Shown in pieces: positions 55,518 to 64,000 of a stretch of 64,000 nt of DNA (position 1 is its first letter; each line of letters opens with the position of its first letter). The notes beneath the pieces are model-generated. The model ran no database searches, was not told the DNA's origin, and was given only the letters and a program-made list of their open reading frames with translations. The translations under genes and the position numbers were made by a program. This stretch comes from Flavobacteriaceae bacterium UBA7684 (GTDB lineage Bacteria > Bacteroidota > Bacteroidia > Flavobacteriales > Flavobacteriaceae): assembly GCA_002482885.1 (NCBI GenBank), contig DLGW01000016.1:372563-436562 (forward strand), written 5' to 3'.

Positions 55518-57227
55518 TTATTGTTTAATTACTTTTATAATCGATTGTTCAGAATCATTCTTCGTGATTTTTAAAATATACAAGCCTTGCGGACCAGTTA
55601 TTTCAAAAGGTATTAAAGTGTTGCTAAAATCTTGTTCTTGGACTAAACGACCATCTTGTGTATACAATTTAATGTTACATTTATTTATTGGGCTGTTAAA
55701 CTGAATGTTTAGAATTCCATTGCAAGGATTGGGAAAGAAATTGAAATGGTTTGTTGTTTGATTTTTCATAATGTTTAGATAAGGAGATTGATTTACTTTT
55801 GAAACAAAAAAGTCAAGTCCACCAACACTTGTAAAACTTATGGTTTCATTGTTAGAGTTCACTTCAGTCATGTCAGATAAGGTGCCTACAATATATAAGT
55901 TATCCAAAGTATCTATAGTTATACTGATTCCTAATTCATCTCCTAAGCCTCCTGTTTTTTTTGCCCAAACAAAATTTCCATCGGTGTCTAGTTTTTGAAT
56001 AAATAAATCTCTATTATCAGAAGGGGTTAAATTATAAATTTCTGTGCCAGGATTGAAATCTACAGTGTTTATAAAATATCCAGACGTATAGATGTTCCCA
56101 AAGGAATCAACTGCGGTAGATCTAACGCGCTCTTCCCCTGTGCCTCCTATTTTTTTTGCCCACACAAAATTTCCATTCAAATCTAGTTTTAAAATGAAGA
56201 CATCAGAATTTCCATCCGAGGTTAAATTAAAAAAACTTTCATTGGGATCAAAATCAACAGTATTTAAAAAATTACCTGATACATACACGTTTCCGATATT
56301 GTCTACATTTATAGAAATACCAACATCATTGGAGGTTCCTCCTATTTTTTTTGCCCAAACAAAATTTCCATTGGCATCAAGTTTTAGAATAAAAGCATCG
56401 TTAGAACCTGCGGAATTTAAATTATAAATCTCCGATCCTAGGTTAAAATCAATGGTTCCAAAAAACTCCCCTGTAACATAAATATTGCCAGATGTATCTA
56501 GTATAACTTGGCGACCGTTCCCCCAGTCATTACCGTTTAATTTTATTGCCCACGCAAAATTCCCATTAGTATCTAATTTTTGAATGAAAGCATTCTGAAA
56601 TACAGTAGTAGTAAGATTATGCTCATTTTCTCCTGGATCAAAATCTACTGTTCCTGTAAACCTTCCAGTAATATAAGTATTACCATCGGAATCAACAGCT
56701 ATTGAATTATTTGTATCTTCCCCTGTGCCTCCCATTTTTTTTGCCCATACAAAATTTCCATTAGAGTCTAATTTTTGTATAAAGATATCAGTATCCCCCA
56801 TGGATGTTAGCATGAATGATTCTTTTCCTGGGTTAAAATCAACAGTTCCATAAAACTCACCTGTTGTATATACATATCCATTAATATCTGTGGCAATTGA
56901 ATATCCTGTATCTTCTTGTGTTCCTCCCATTTTTTTTGCCCATAAAAAGTTGCCATTAGCATCTAGTTTCTGAATAAATATATCAAAAGAACCTGCGGAA
57001 ACTAAATTATATACTCCTGCTCCGGGATCAAGGTCTGTTGTTCCTTGAAATCCACCCAATGTATATACGTTACCCCATTTATCTACAGTTATTGAATATA
57101 CGGATTCATTCCGATTTCCTCCAGCTTGTTTAATCCATTCAGGATTAGAATTTTGAGCAATAATGGGTTTAGAATTAAATAATCCGAAAAATATCGCAGT
57201 TAGTATTAAAAATTTTAGATTATACAT
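55518..57227 (-). CDS. SBBP-repeat surface protein, T9SS type A cargo
   Basis: The 569-residue protein has a signal peptide (to PIIAQ), then seven SBBP-type repeats of about 65 residues, each with a core like FIQKLDANGNFVWAKKMGG and a segment like GNVYTLGGFQGTTDLDPG. They probably form a beta-propeller. A type A sorting domain (FNFFPNPCNGILNI to KVIKQ) ends the protein. The repeats are close at DNA level (for example TTTTTTTGCCCA recurs), a sign of recent duplication or conversion. It is transcribed against the rest of the island. Confidence 0.9.
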   Translation of the reverse strand: MYNLKFLILTAIFFGLFNSKPIIAQNSNPEWIKQAGGNRNESVYSITVDKWGNVYTLGGFQGTTDLDPGAGVYNLVSAGSFDIFIQKLDANGNFLWAKKMGGTQEDTGYSIATDINGYVYTTGEFYGTVDFNPGKESFMLTSMGDTDIFIQKLDSNGNFVWAKKMGGTGEDTNNSIAVDSDGNTYITGRFTGTVDFDPGENEHNLTTTVFQNAFIQKLDTNGNFAWAIKLNGNDWGNGRQVILDTSGNIYVTGEFFGTIDFNLGSEIYNLNSAGSNDAFILKLDANGNFVWAKKIGGTSNDVGISINVDNIGNVYVSGNFLNTVDFDPNESFFNLTSDGNSDVFILKLDLNGNFVWAKKIGGTGEERVRSTAVDSFGNIYTSGYFINTVDFNPGTEIYNLTPSDNRDLFIQKLDTDGNFVWAKKTGGLGDELGISITIDTLDNLYIVGTLSDMTEVNSNNETISFTSVGGLDFFVSKVNQSPYLNIMKNQTTNHFNFFPNPCNGILNIQFNSPINKCNIKLYTQDGRLVQEQDFSNTLIPFEITGPQGLYILKITKNDSEQSIIKVIKQ

Positions 57228-57338
57228 ATTGATGATTTACAAGTAAAAAGATTTTTGTGCAAATTTATCGTTTTAGTTCGGAAATATAATTTGAACATAT
57301 GTGATTTTTTAAGTACACAGGTATATGAAGAATTCCCC

Positions 57339-57346
57339 TATATTTG
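57339..57346 (+). promoter_or_regulatory. Predicted -7 box of lepA
   Basis: TATATTTG fits TANNTTTG. The ATG is 153 bases downstream, so the mRNA would have a leader of about 145 bases including the structured element. Confidence 0.45.
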
Positions 57347-57370
57347 CCGTTTAATTTTTATCTTTAAGGT

Positions 57371-57458
57371 GTTGCGTTAGGGATTGAAGCGGCATCCTTT
57401 TTTGAAGTGCAACGGAAAAAAAGATATAGCGTAAAGCCCGACCCTTGTGGTAACGCCC
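57371..57458 (+). ncRNA. Structured element in the lepA leader, possible conserved flavobacterial RNA
   Basis: GCGTTA (57374-57379) pairs with TAACGC (57451-57456), GTTGC (57371-57375) can instead pair with GCAAC (57409-57413), and GGAT/ATCC (57381-57397) forms an inner stem. A related element with AACGGAAAA and AACGCCC lies at 6565-6661. It may belong to a known flavobacterial motif such as Flavo-1; I cannot check this. Confidence 0.35.
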
Positions 57459-57498
57459 TAAAAAGCTCAGCATAAAATAAAACAAGCAAATTACTCAA

Positions 57499-59295
57499 AT
57501 GAAGAATATTAGAAATTTTTGCATCATTGCACACATTGACCACGGTAAAAGTACGTTAGCGGATCGTTTATTGGGCGCTACGCAAACGGTTACGGCTCGT
57601 GAAGAAAAAGCGCAGTTGTTGGACAATATGGATTTGGAGCGCGAACGTGGCATTACCATTAAAAGTCACGCCATTCAAATGGAGTACATGTACAAAGGCG
57701 AAAAGTATATTTTGAATTTGATTGATACTCCGGGCCACGTGGATTTCTCGTACGAGGTTTCCCGTTCTATTGCAGCTTGCGAAGGCGCGTTGTTGATTGT
57801 AGATGCGGCACAAAGTATTCAGGCACAAACCATTTCTAACCTGTATTTGGCGTTGGAAAATGATTTGGAGATTATACCCGTGTTAAACAAAGTAGATTTA
57901 CCGAGTGCGAATCCCGAAGAAGTAAGCGACGATATTATTGATTTATTAGGCTGTAAACTAGAAGATATTATTCATGCGTCGGGTAAAACTGGTTTTGGGG
58001 TAGAAAATATTTTAGCTGCTATCATAGAAAAAATTCCTGCGCCTAAAGGCAATGTGGAAGAACCTTTACAGGCTTTGATTTTTGATTCGCACTATAATCC
58101 GTTCCGTGGGATTGAGGTTATTTTCCGAGTGAAAAATGGAGAGATTAAAAAAGGTCAAAAAATAAAATTTATGGCTACCGATCATGAGTATTTTGCCGAT
58201 GAGGTGGGTACTTTAAAATTGAATCAGGTGCCGAAAGATAAAGTGTCTACGGGTGATGTAGGTTATTTAATTTCAGGAATTAAAGAAGCCAAAGAGGTAA
58301 AAGTGGGTGATACCATTACCGATGCTAAAACACCGACCACCAACATGATTCATGGTTTTGAGGATGTAAAACCGATGGTTTTTGCGGGGATTTATCCTGT
58401 AGATACCGAAGATTACGAAGACTTGCGCGCCTCTATGGAAAAGCTACAACTAAACGATGCGTCGTTGGTGTTTGTGGCTGAAAGTTCTGCCGCTTTAGGA
58501 TTTGGTTTCCGTTGCGGATTTTTGGGTATGTTGCACATGGAAATCATTCAAGAGCGTTTAGAACGTGAGTTTGATATGACGGTAATTACTACGGTGCCTA
58601 ACGTGTCGTATTTGGCTTACACCAAAAAAGAACCTGAAGTACCCTTTGTGGTGAACAACCCTTCGGATTTACCAGAGCCTTCAAGATTAGATCGTGTGGA
58701 AGAACCGTTTATTAAAGCCACCATTATTACCAAGTCTGATTTTGTGGGTAACGTAATGAGTTTGTGTATCGAAAAACGCGGACAAATCACCAATCAAACC
58801 TATTTAACCACCGACCGCGTAGAATTGACTTTTGATATGCCTTTGGCAGAGATTGTTTTTGATTTTTATGATCGTTTAAAAACAGTTTCTAAAGGTTACG
58901 CCTCGTTTGATTATTCGCCCATTGGAATGCGTACTTCAAAATTAGTGAGGTTGGATGTGTTGTTAAATGCCCAATCGGTGGATGCTTTATCTGCATTAAT
59001 TCACGAAGACAATGCCTACAATATTGGTAAAAAAATGTGTGAAAAATTGCGGGAGTTAATACCGCGTCAACAATTTGATATCCCCATTCAAGCAGCTATC
59101 GGAGCCAAAATTATTGCTCGTGAAACCATCAAAGCGTTGCGTAAAGACGTTACCGCTAAATGTTACGGTGGTGATATTTCTCGTAAACGTAAATTGTTAG
59201 AAAAACAGAAAAAGGGTAAAAAACGTATGCGCCAAGTGGGTAACGTAGAAATTCCACAAGAAGCCTTTATGGCGGTGTTGAAGTTGAATGATTAG
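57499..59295 (+). CDS. lepA: Elongation factor 4
   Basis: Ribosomal GTPase that helps remobilise stalled ribosomes. The 598 residues are of normal length. G1 is AHIDHGKST (residues 11-19), followed by RERGITIKSHAI, DTPGHVDFSYEV and NKVDLPSA, and the LepA-specific C-terminal domain (KRKLLEKQKKGKKRMRQVG) that lacks the EF-G domain IV. It stands alone, with its own terminator. Confidence 0.97.
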   Translation: MKNIRNFCIIAHIDHGKSTLADRLLGATQTVTAREEKAQLLDNMDLERERGITIKSHAIQMEYMYKGEKYILNLIDTPGHVDFSYEVSRSIAACEGALLIVDAAQSIQAQTISNLYLALENDLEIIPVLNKVDLPSANPEEVSDDIIDLLGCKLEDIIHASGKTGFGVENILAAIIEKIPAPKGNVEEPLQALIFDSHYNPFRGIEVIFRVKNGEIKKGQKIKFMATDHEYFADEVGTLKLNQVPKDKVSTGDVGYLISGIKEAKEVKVGDTITDAKTPTTNMIHGFEDVKPMVFAGIYPVDTEDYEDLRASMEKLQLNDASLVFVAESSAALGFGFRCGFLGMLHMEIIQERLEREFDMTVITTVPNVSYLAYTKKEPEVPFVVNNPSDLPEPSRLDRVEEPFIKATIITKSDFVGNVMSLCIEKRGQITNQTYLTTDRVELTFDMPLAEIVFDFYDRLKTVSKGYASFDYSPIGMRTSKLVRLDVLLNAQSVDALSALIHEDNAYNIGKKMCEKLRELIPRQQFDIPIQAAIGAKIIARETIKALRKDVTAKCYGGDISRKRKLLEKQKKGKKRMRQVGNVEIPQEAFMAVLKLND

Positions 59296-59316
59296 GTTTG
59301 CTCAGTAACGCAAAAT

Positions 59317-59357
59317 AAAAGAGTCCGTATCACATTAGCGATACGGACTCTTTTTTT
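59317..59357 (+). terminator. Terminator of lepA
   Basis: GAGTCCGTATC and GATACGGACTC form an 11-bp stem extended by A and T tracts and followed by a T-run. It can also act for the convergent lipoprotein gene. Confidence 0.88.
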
Positions 59358-59380
59358 ATTGATGAAACTTTTTGTGTGAC

Positions 59381-60103
59381 CTAAAGAGATCTTTTACCAG
59401 ACCAAGTTCCGTTTTCAGTTTGATCTGAATTAACCCAAGTTCCAGAGATGTTATCTCCGTCTATTTTTCCGCTTATAGAAGCGTTTCCACTTGCAGACCC
59501 AGTAACTGTACCGTTGTTTACTTGTCCGTAGATGTAAGAAGTGTCATCATCTCCTGTGGCTCTGGCTAATCCTCTAAATTTATTGTCTGCAATAACTAAA
59601 TTAAAAGTTCCTTTGTTGTTGGCGTCAGTTTTAGAAGCGTAAGTTCCTTCGTAACATTTAATTAATACGTTTGATTTTTCTTTGAATAAATCAATTACTG
59701 CGTTAGGATGCCCCGCTACTAAAATTTCAGAAATGGAATACGCAGAACCATCCGCAGAAACTGTTAGTTTAAATGAATGCCCTTCTGGACACATAAATTT
59801 TAAAGCATCGATGGCTTGACCTTTAATTACTTCACCAGCCGCTGTAAACACAAATGTTTTACCATCTACTTTAAGCGTTGCAGTAACTTTGTCATCTCCG
59901 TTTTTAATAGAAATAGATAGAATTCCTGTAGAACCTACAAAAACTCCTTTATAAACCCCCGTATTGCTGGCGTCATTTTCTGCTTTAGCAGTAGGTGTCG
60001 TAGCCAGTGGAGTGGTGGTTGTGTTGTTGGTTGATGGAGAATCATCTTTTGAACATGAGAATAATACCAATCCCATGAACATCATAGTTAATAATTTTTT
60101 CAT
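59381..60103 (-). CDS. Lipoprotein of unknown function
   Basis: The 240-residue product has a lipoprotein signal (GLVLFSC, lipid Cys17), a Ser/Thr-rich linker (residues 20-45) and two similar beta-rich halves (GVYKGVFVGSTGILSI and YEGTYASKTDANNKGTFNL). The C-terminus has Gly/Ser-rich repeats (GTVTGSASGNASISGKIDGD, GTWVNSDQTENGTW). I recognise no domain. It is probably on the cell surface or the inner leaflet of the outer membrane. It is transcribed alone. Confidence 0.7.
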   Translation of the reverse strand: MKKLLTMMFMGLVLFSCSKDDSPSTNNTTTTPLATTPTAKAENDASNTGVYKGVFVGSTGILSISIKNGDDKVTATLKVDGKTFVFTAAGEVIKGQAIDALKFMCPEGHSFKLTVSADGSAYSISEILVAGHPNAVIDLFKEKSNVLIKCYEGTYASKTDANNKGTFNLVIADNKFRGLARATGDDDTSYIYGQVNNGTVTGSASGNASISGKIDGDNISGTWVNSDQTENGTWSGKRSL

Positions 60104-60310
60104 TTTGATTAAAAATTTAATTGTTAGTTAACCTCGAATATAGTAAAAAAATACTATCAATTTTTAACAATTGTTGATTTTTCAATAAATCGGTTCAGAC
60201 TTGTAGCGTTCGCAAAATCCTATTGCTTTATGATCTGGTTTAGATGTAACTGTTTAAATCGAAAAAAGTCCTATAAAATCGTTTGATTTATTAGGACTTT
60301 TTAATTGTAA

Positions 60311-60387
60311 TGGTGGAGAAGATGGGGCTCGAACCCACGACCTCTTGGCTGCCAGCCAAGCGCTCTAGCCATCTGAGCTACATCCCC
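60311..60387 (-). tRNA. tRNA-Ala (anticodon GGC)
   Basis: The minus strand folds as a cloverleaf: acceptor GGGGATG with CTTCTCC, D-arm GCTCAGATGGCTAGAGC, anticodon arm CTTGG-CTGGCAG-CCAAG, T-arm with TTCGAGC. The anticodon is GGC. The G3-U70 wobble pair and A73, both alanine identity elements, are present, and CCA is encoded (60311-60313). The T6-T67 mismatch is the only irregularity. Confidence 0.95.
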
Positions 60388-60521
60388 GTGTAGGGCACAA
60401 ATATATATTTTTTTATGAAAAGCTTAGTTCTTTCTTGTAAAAATTAACCTATACCATAAAGCAAGTTCGTAAAGCTGAAATTATTTAAATAATACCCTTA
60501 TTTTTACCCAAAATATGATTC

Positions 60522-62126
60522 ATGTTTAAAAGGTTAAGCTATTTTATTGTAGTATTCGCATTAGTCGTTTTTAGTTGTGCTAAAAAAGGAATGCCTACCG
60601 GTGGTCCAAAAGACGAAACGGCTCCTAAAATTCTATTGGTACAGCCAGCCAACGCTTCGGTGGAATTTACAGGTAATCAATTCAAATTGTTTTTTAACGA
60701 AAACATTGCATTTAAAGATTTAGAAAAACAATTGATTGTTTCACCTCCTTTGCGCAATAAATTATCGGTAATGCCTATGGCGGGTATGTCTAAAAAAATG
60801 GCAGTTATTACCATAAACGATACTTTACAGCCCAATACAACTTATAGTTTTAATTTTGGAAAAAGCATTGTAGATGCAACCGAAGCCAATCCATTGCCCG
60901 ATTTTAAATATATATTTTCTACAGGTAAATATTTAGATTCTTTAAAATTAACAGGATTTGTACGCGATGCCGAATTACAAAAGACCGAATTTCCAGTATC
61001 TGTTTTTTTATATGAAGCTGATGCCGATTATAACGATTCGGTAGTTTATAATAAAAATCCAAGATACGTTGCTATTACCCAAGACAGTTTAGGAACTTTT
61101 TCTTTTGAAAATATTAAACAAGGCAAGTACCGAATGGTGGCCATAAAAGATAAAAACGAAAATTATAGATTCGATATTGCTAAAGAAAAAATAGGATTTT
61201 ATACCCAGCCCATTTCGGTGCCCAACGATACCATTTACCGTTTGGATATTTTTAAAGAAATACCTGATTTTAAACCCAATAAACCATCGCAGTCATTGGG
61301 GAATCAATTACTCATGGGGTATAAAGGAAATCCTAAAAATGTAAAAGTGTCTGTAAAAAATGGCACAGAAGTTATTCCTTCGGTAACCACTTATTTTCCT
61401 AAAAAAGATTCTTTACAAATTTGGTATAAACCCCTAAAAGCAGACTCCTTGGCAGTGAAAGTGGAAAAAGACCTATTTTCTAAAGAATTTTACGTTAAGA
61501 TTAAAGAAAAGAAAAGCGATTCCTTGGCCATAACTGCGGTTAATTCGGGCACCTTACATTTTAGAGAAACTTTTGCTTTAAAATTAAACACCCCTTTGGA
61601 AGTCTTGGATGTTAATAAAATCAAGCTTTTAAACGCCGACAGTACTTTAGTTTCTTTTAAAGCGAGTTATATTCCGTTAGAGCGAAAAATAGAGATTATA
61701 TTTAAAAAAGAACCAGCAACTAAATATACTTTAAAGGTTCAGCCTAATGCCATACAAGATTTTTTTGGAAAGTATAACACCAAGGACTTAAAATATAATC
61801 TAGAAACTAAAGAACTTACCGAATACGGCAATCTAAAAGTGAATATTCAAAATGCGAAACGTTTTCCGGTATTGGTTCAATTGACTAACGAAAAAGGAGA
61901 AATTTTAGCGGAACAATCCGTTTTAAAAAATCAGTCGGTTTTATTTGAAGGTTTGTTGCCCAGTATGTATCAAATGCGTGCCGTTTACGACGAAAATGCC
62001 AATCAAATTTGGGATACCGGAAATTACTTAAAAAAGGTTCAACCCGAAGAAATCGTATATTTCCCTAAACCTTTAGACGTAAGAATGAATTGGGATATCG
62101 ACCAAAATTTTGACTTAAATAAGTAA
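60522..62126 (+). CDS. Lipoprotein with an Ig-like (Big_5) domain
   Basis: The 534-residue product has a lipoprotein signal (VVFSC, lipid Cys19). PTGGPKDETAPKILLVQPAN begins the Ig-like Big_5 domain (about 35-130), with FNENIAFKDLEKQ and LQPNTTYSFNFGKSI. Further beta-rich modules follow (about 135-240 and 330-530). The role is unknown; it is probably an outer-membrane or periplasmic binding protein. The enoyl-CoA hydratase gene starts 2 bases after its stop. Confidence 0.8.
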   Translation: MFKRLSYFIVVFALVVFSCAKKGMPTGGPKDETAPKILLVQPANASVEFTGNQFKLFFNENIAFKDLEKQLIVSPPLRNKLSVMPMAGMSKKMAVITINDTLQPNTTYSFNFGKSIVDATEANPLPDFKYIFSTGKYLDSLKLTGFVRDAELQKTEFPVSVFLYEADADYNDSVVYNKNPRYVAITQDSLGTFSFENIKQGKYRMVAIKDKNENYRFDIAKEKIGFYTQPISVPNDTIYRLDIFKEIPDFKPNKPSQSLGNQLLMGYKGNPKNVKVSVKNGTEVIPSVTTYFPKKDSLQIWYKPLKADSLAVKVEKDLFSKEFYVKIKEKKSDSLAITAVNSGTLHFRETFALKLNTPLEVLDVNKIKLLNADSTLVSFKASYIPLERKIEIIFKKEPATKYTLKVQPNAIQDFFGKYNTKDLKYNLETKELTEYGNLKVNIQNAKRFPVLVQLTNEKGEILAEQSVLKNQSVLFEGLLPSMYQMRAVYDENANQIWDTGNYLKKVQPEEIVYFPKPLDVRMNWDIDQNFDLNK

Positions 62127-62128
62127 CC

Positions 62129-62791
62129 ATGACAAACAACGGATCACTTTTTACGCAAATTAATCAAGGAGTGGCTAGCTTAACTTTTGGTCATCCTGCG
62201 GGAAATTCTTTTCCTGCCGAATTGTTAAAAAGATTAGTTCAAGAATTGAATGCGTTATCGGTAAATAATCAAGTAAAAGTAATCGTGTTAAAAAGCGAAG
62301 GTGATAAAATATTTTGCTCGGGCGCTTCTTTCGACGAATTGTTAAACATAACCAACGAACAACAAGGACTGGACTTTTTTTCGGGATTTGCTCATGTCAT
62401 TAATGCCATGCGTAAGTGTAGTAAAATCATCGTAGGCAGTGTGCAAGGAAAAGCCGTTGGCGGTGGAGTGGGATTAATTGCGGCTTGCGATTATGTAATG
62501 GCAACCGAACAAGCATCCATTAAATTGTCTGAAATTGCTATTGGAATTGGTCCATTTGTAATTCAACCCGCTATTGAAAGAAAGGCGGGAAAAGCTGCTT
62601 TTAGTTATTTGTGTTTGTCGCCACAAGAGTGGAAAAATGCCTATTGGGCAGAAAAAAATGGGTTGTACGCCAAAGTTTTTGAAACCCAAAAAGAGTTAGA
62701 AAAAGAAGTGGATTTATACACCCATCAATTGGCTAGCTATTCAGCAGAAGCTTTATCTGAAATCAAAAAAACACTATGGGAAGGCACTGAA
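62129..62791 (+). CDS. Enoyl-CoA hydratase/isomerase, 3' end lost at a chimeric join
   Basis: The first 221 residues are a normal crotonase-fold protein: VIVLKSEGDKIFCSGASFDEL and QGKAVGGGVGLIAACDYVMA form the oxyanion hole and CoA site, and IELSEIAIGIGPFVI-like sequence follows. The family normally ends with LWEGTE-x-W and about 35-40 more residues. Here the frame leaves flavobacterial sequence after LWEGTE (about base 62,791) and runs into G+C-rich DNA as a nonsense tail to 63187. By homology it hydrates enoyl-CoA or acts on similar acyl-CoA; here it is incomplete. Confidence 0.85.
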
Positions 62792-62800
62792 GGACGGGCT
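62785..62800. other. Composition break and likely chimeric junction
   Basis: A+T-rich flavobacterial sequence (20 G/C of 60 at 62521-62580) changes to G+C-rich sequence (44 of 60 at 63121-63180) within a few bases. No insertion-sequence end, integrase, tRNA or direct repeat is seen at the point. Confidence 0.85.
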
Positions 62801-62845
62801 GACACGCTTGGACAGTTCGCCCCTGCGGTCTGCCTGTTGAAAGCG

Positions 62846-62868
62846 CCGGGGGACTGTCTGCCCCCCGG
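62846..62868. repeat. Rhodobacterales-like C-rich hairpin
   Basis: CCGGGGG (62846-62852) pairs with CCCCCGG (62862-62868) and is followed by ACCCCCCAAGAGTATTT. This kind of C-rich hairpin plus GAGTATTT is frequent between genes of Rhodobacterales and acts as a terminator or repeat there. It supports a foreign origin for the tail. Confidence 0.5.
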
Positions 62869-62915
62869 ACCCCCCAAGAGTATTTGCAAAAGGTGCAAAG
62901 CCAGATGGTGTGTCC

Positions 62916-64000
62916 GTGACAGAGGGGAAAAGCGGCCCGGCACCGCGCTTTGTGACCGGCAGTCTGATGCGCCATGTGGTGGTGATGTCGCTGACATCAT
63001 CCGTCGGGTTGATGGCGATCTTCAGCGTCGATCTGATCAACATCCTGTATATCTCGTGGCTGCAAGACCCGGTGTCCACCGCCGCGGTGGGCTATGCCGG
63101 GGCGGTGCTGTTCTTCACCACCAGTTTCGGCATCGGCCTGTCGATTGCGGTGTCGGCCGTGGTGGCGCGGGCGCTGGGCCAGCGTGAAGCGTTTCTGGCG
63201 CGGCGGCGGGCGACCAATGGGCTGTTGCTCGCGCTGGGGCTGGGGGTGGCGTTCACCGCTGTGGTCTGGGCGCTTCTGGGGCCGATTGTGGATCTGTTGG
63301 GCGCGCAAGGGCCCACGGCAGCGGCGACGGTGCATTACCTGAGCATTTCCATGCTGGGCCAGCCCTTGTTGATGCTGGGCATCACCGGGGCGGGCGTGCT
63401 GCGCAGCCATGGCGATGCACGGCGGTCGATGATGGTGACGGTCTGGGGCGCGGTGGCGCTGGCGCTTGCCGACCCGATCCTGATCTTCGGCTTTGGCTGG
63501 GGCCTGAGCGGCGCGGCCTGGGCCGCCAACCTGTCGCGGCTTGTGGTGGCGGGCATGGCGATCTGGCCGCTGTGGCGGCATTACGGCGGCTTTACCCCGG
63601 TGACCGGGGCCGAGGTTGCCATCGACGCGCGCGGCATGGCGGGCATTGCCGGACCAGCGGTGCTGACGCAGGTGGCCACCCCGGTGGGGCAAGCCTTTGT
63701 AACCCGGCTGATCGCGCCATATGGTGAGGCGGCGGTGGCGGGCATGGCAATCACCGGGCGGCTGACGCCTGTGGCGCTGGGGGTGATCTTTGCGCTGGCG
63801 GGGGCCATCGGCCCCATCGTCGGGCAGAATGCGGGCGCAGGCCGGATTGACCGGGTGCGCCGCGCGATCTGGGATGCGGTGATCTTTACCGCCGTGGTGA
63901 TCAGCCTTGTTACGCTGGTGCTGTTCGCCCTGCGCGGCCCGATTGCCGACCTGTTCCATGCCGAAGGCGTCACCCGCGATCTGGTGTTCCTGTTCTGCGG
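62916..64000 (+). CDS. MATE family efflux transporter, 3'-truncated, alphaproteobacterial
   Basis: The frame from GTG 62916 is open to the window end (361 codons). An in-frame GTG also lies at 62910. The product begins MTEGKSGPAPRFVTGSLMRH and has MATE features: MSLTSSVGLMAIFSVDLINI in span 1, AAVGYAGAVLFFTTSFGIG, the half-repeat QPLLMLGITGAGVLRSHGD, and GPAVLTQVATPVGQAFVTRL opening the second half. MATE proteins export drugs or metabolites with H+ or Na+. Codon use is extremely G+C-rich, unlike every other gene here. Confidence 0.85.
   Translation, partial: MTEGKSGPAPRFVTGSLMRHVVVMSLTSSVGLMAIFSVDLINILYISWLQDPVSTAAVGYAGAVLFFTTSFGIGLSIAVSAVVARALGQREAFLARRRATNGLLLALGLGVAFTAVVWALLGPIVDLLGAQGPTAAATVHYLSISMLGQPLLMLGITGAGVLRSHGDARRSMMVTVWGAVALALADPILIFGFGWGLSGAAWAANLSRLVVAGMAIWPLWRHYGGFTPVTGAEVAIDARGMAGIAGPAVLTQVATPVGQAFVTRLIAPYGEAAVAGMAITGRLTPVALGVIFALAGAIGPIVGQNAGAGRIDRVRRAIWDAVIFTAVVISLVTLVLFALRGPIADLFHAEGVTRDLVFLFC

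Noticed and set aside
36645..57227. CRISPR array
   Set aside because: The palindromes are kilobases apart with genes between them; there are no short regular spacers and no cas genes.
62129..63187. Full-length 352-residue enoyl-CoA hydratase with a novel C-terminal domain
   Set aside because: The part after 62,791 is Pro/Arg/Gly-rich nonsense in a G+C-rich region, overlaps the MATE gene in another frame and resembles no domain.
62997..63973. Long minus-strand frames (320 and 130 residues) in the G+C-rich tail
   Set aside because: They are shadows of the MATE gene: G+C-rich codons keep other frames open, and the products are Arg/His/Pro-rich without any fold.

Overview
Almost the whole window (1 to about 62,790) is A+T-rich DNA of a Bacteroidota bacterium, most likely family Flavobacteriaceae (Flavobacterium or a close relative). 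The evidence is eight proteins with type A and one with type B C-terminal sorting domains of the type IX secretion system (T9SS), a PorP/SprF protein beside its type B cargo, many lipoproteins with short signal peptides, a TonB-dependent receptor, and promoters of the Bacteroidota form TANNTTTG. The last ~1.2 kb is different DNA. It is strongly G+C-rich, carries a MATE transporter gene and looks like an alphaproteobacterium (Rhodobacterales-like). The change falls inside an enoyl-CoA hydratase gene, so the contig end is best read as a chimeric join or contamination.

Region 1 to 17 kb: a 5'-truncated secreted alpha-amylase, a secreted endonuclease/phosphatase, lipA, a NarK-type nitrate/nitrite transporter, an operon of a small membrane protein, a GT2 glycosyltransferase, an ECF sigma factor and an MFS transporter, then murB, a siroheme pair (cobA and a CysG-N-like gene), a T9SS subtilase, adk, obg and a glycosyltransferase. 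narK and the siroheme pair, 6 kb apart, carry the same 16-bp palindrome upstream, which suggests joint control of nitrate/nitrite uptake and cofactor supply.

Region 17 to 31 kb: a TPR protein and Mpl, a large membrane protein of the so-called site-specific recombinase family, then a self-contained module of two DUF4331 proteins, a TPR lipoprotein and a TonB receptor, facing an ECF sigma/anti-sigma pair. The sigma gene and the DUF4331 operon share a possible ECF promoter. A CPA2 cation/proton antiporter follows.

Region 31 to 36.6 kb: a LysR regulator diverges from a run encoding a tiny membrane protein, a DUF6671 zinc-binding protein, Sua5/TsaC, an SbtA-type bicarbonate transporter, an exported beta-carbonic anhydrase and dihydroorotase. 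These can be read together as bicarbonate supply and use.

Region 36.6 to 57.2 kb: a surface-protein island. It contains LRR, delta-60, SBBP, Kazal and starch-binding-like T9SS cargo proteins and one cargo/SprF/OmpA operon. Six copies of a 14-bp-arm palindrome lie between genes, two short scars carry the 3' end of an OmpA gene, and three neighbouring cargo genes end in nearly identical sorting-domain DNA. The island appears to grow and rearrange by duplication.

Region 57.2 to 62.8 kb: lepA behind a structured leader, a lipoprotein, tRNA-Ala(GGC), an Ig-like lipoprotein and the broken enoyl-CoA hydratase gene.
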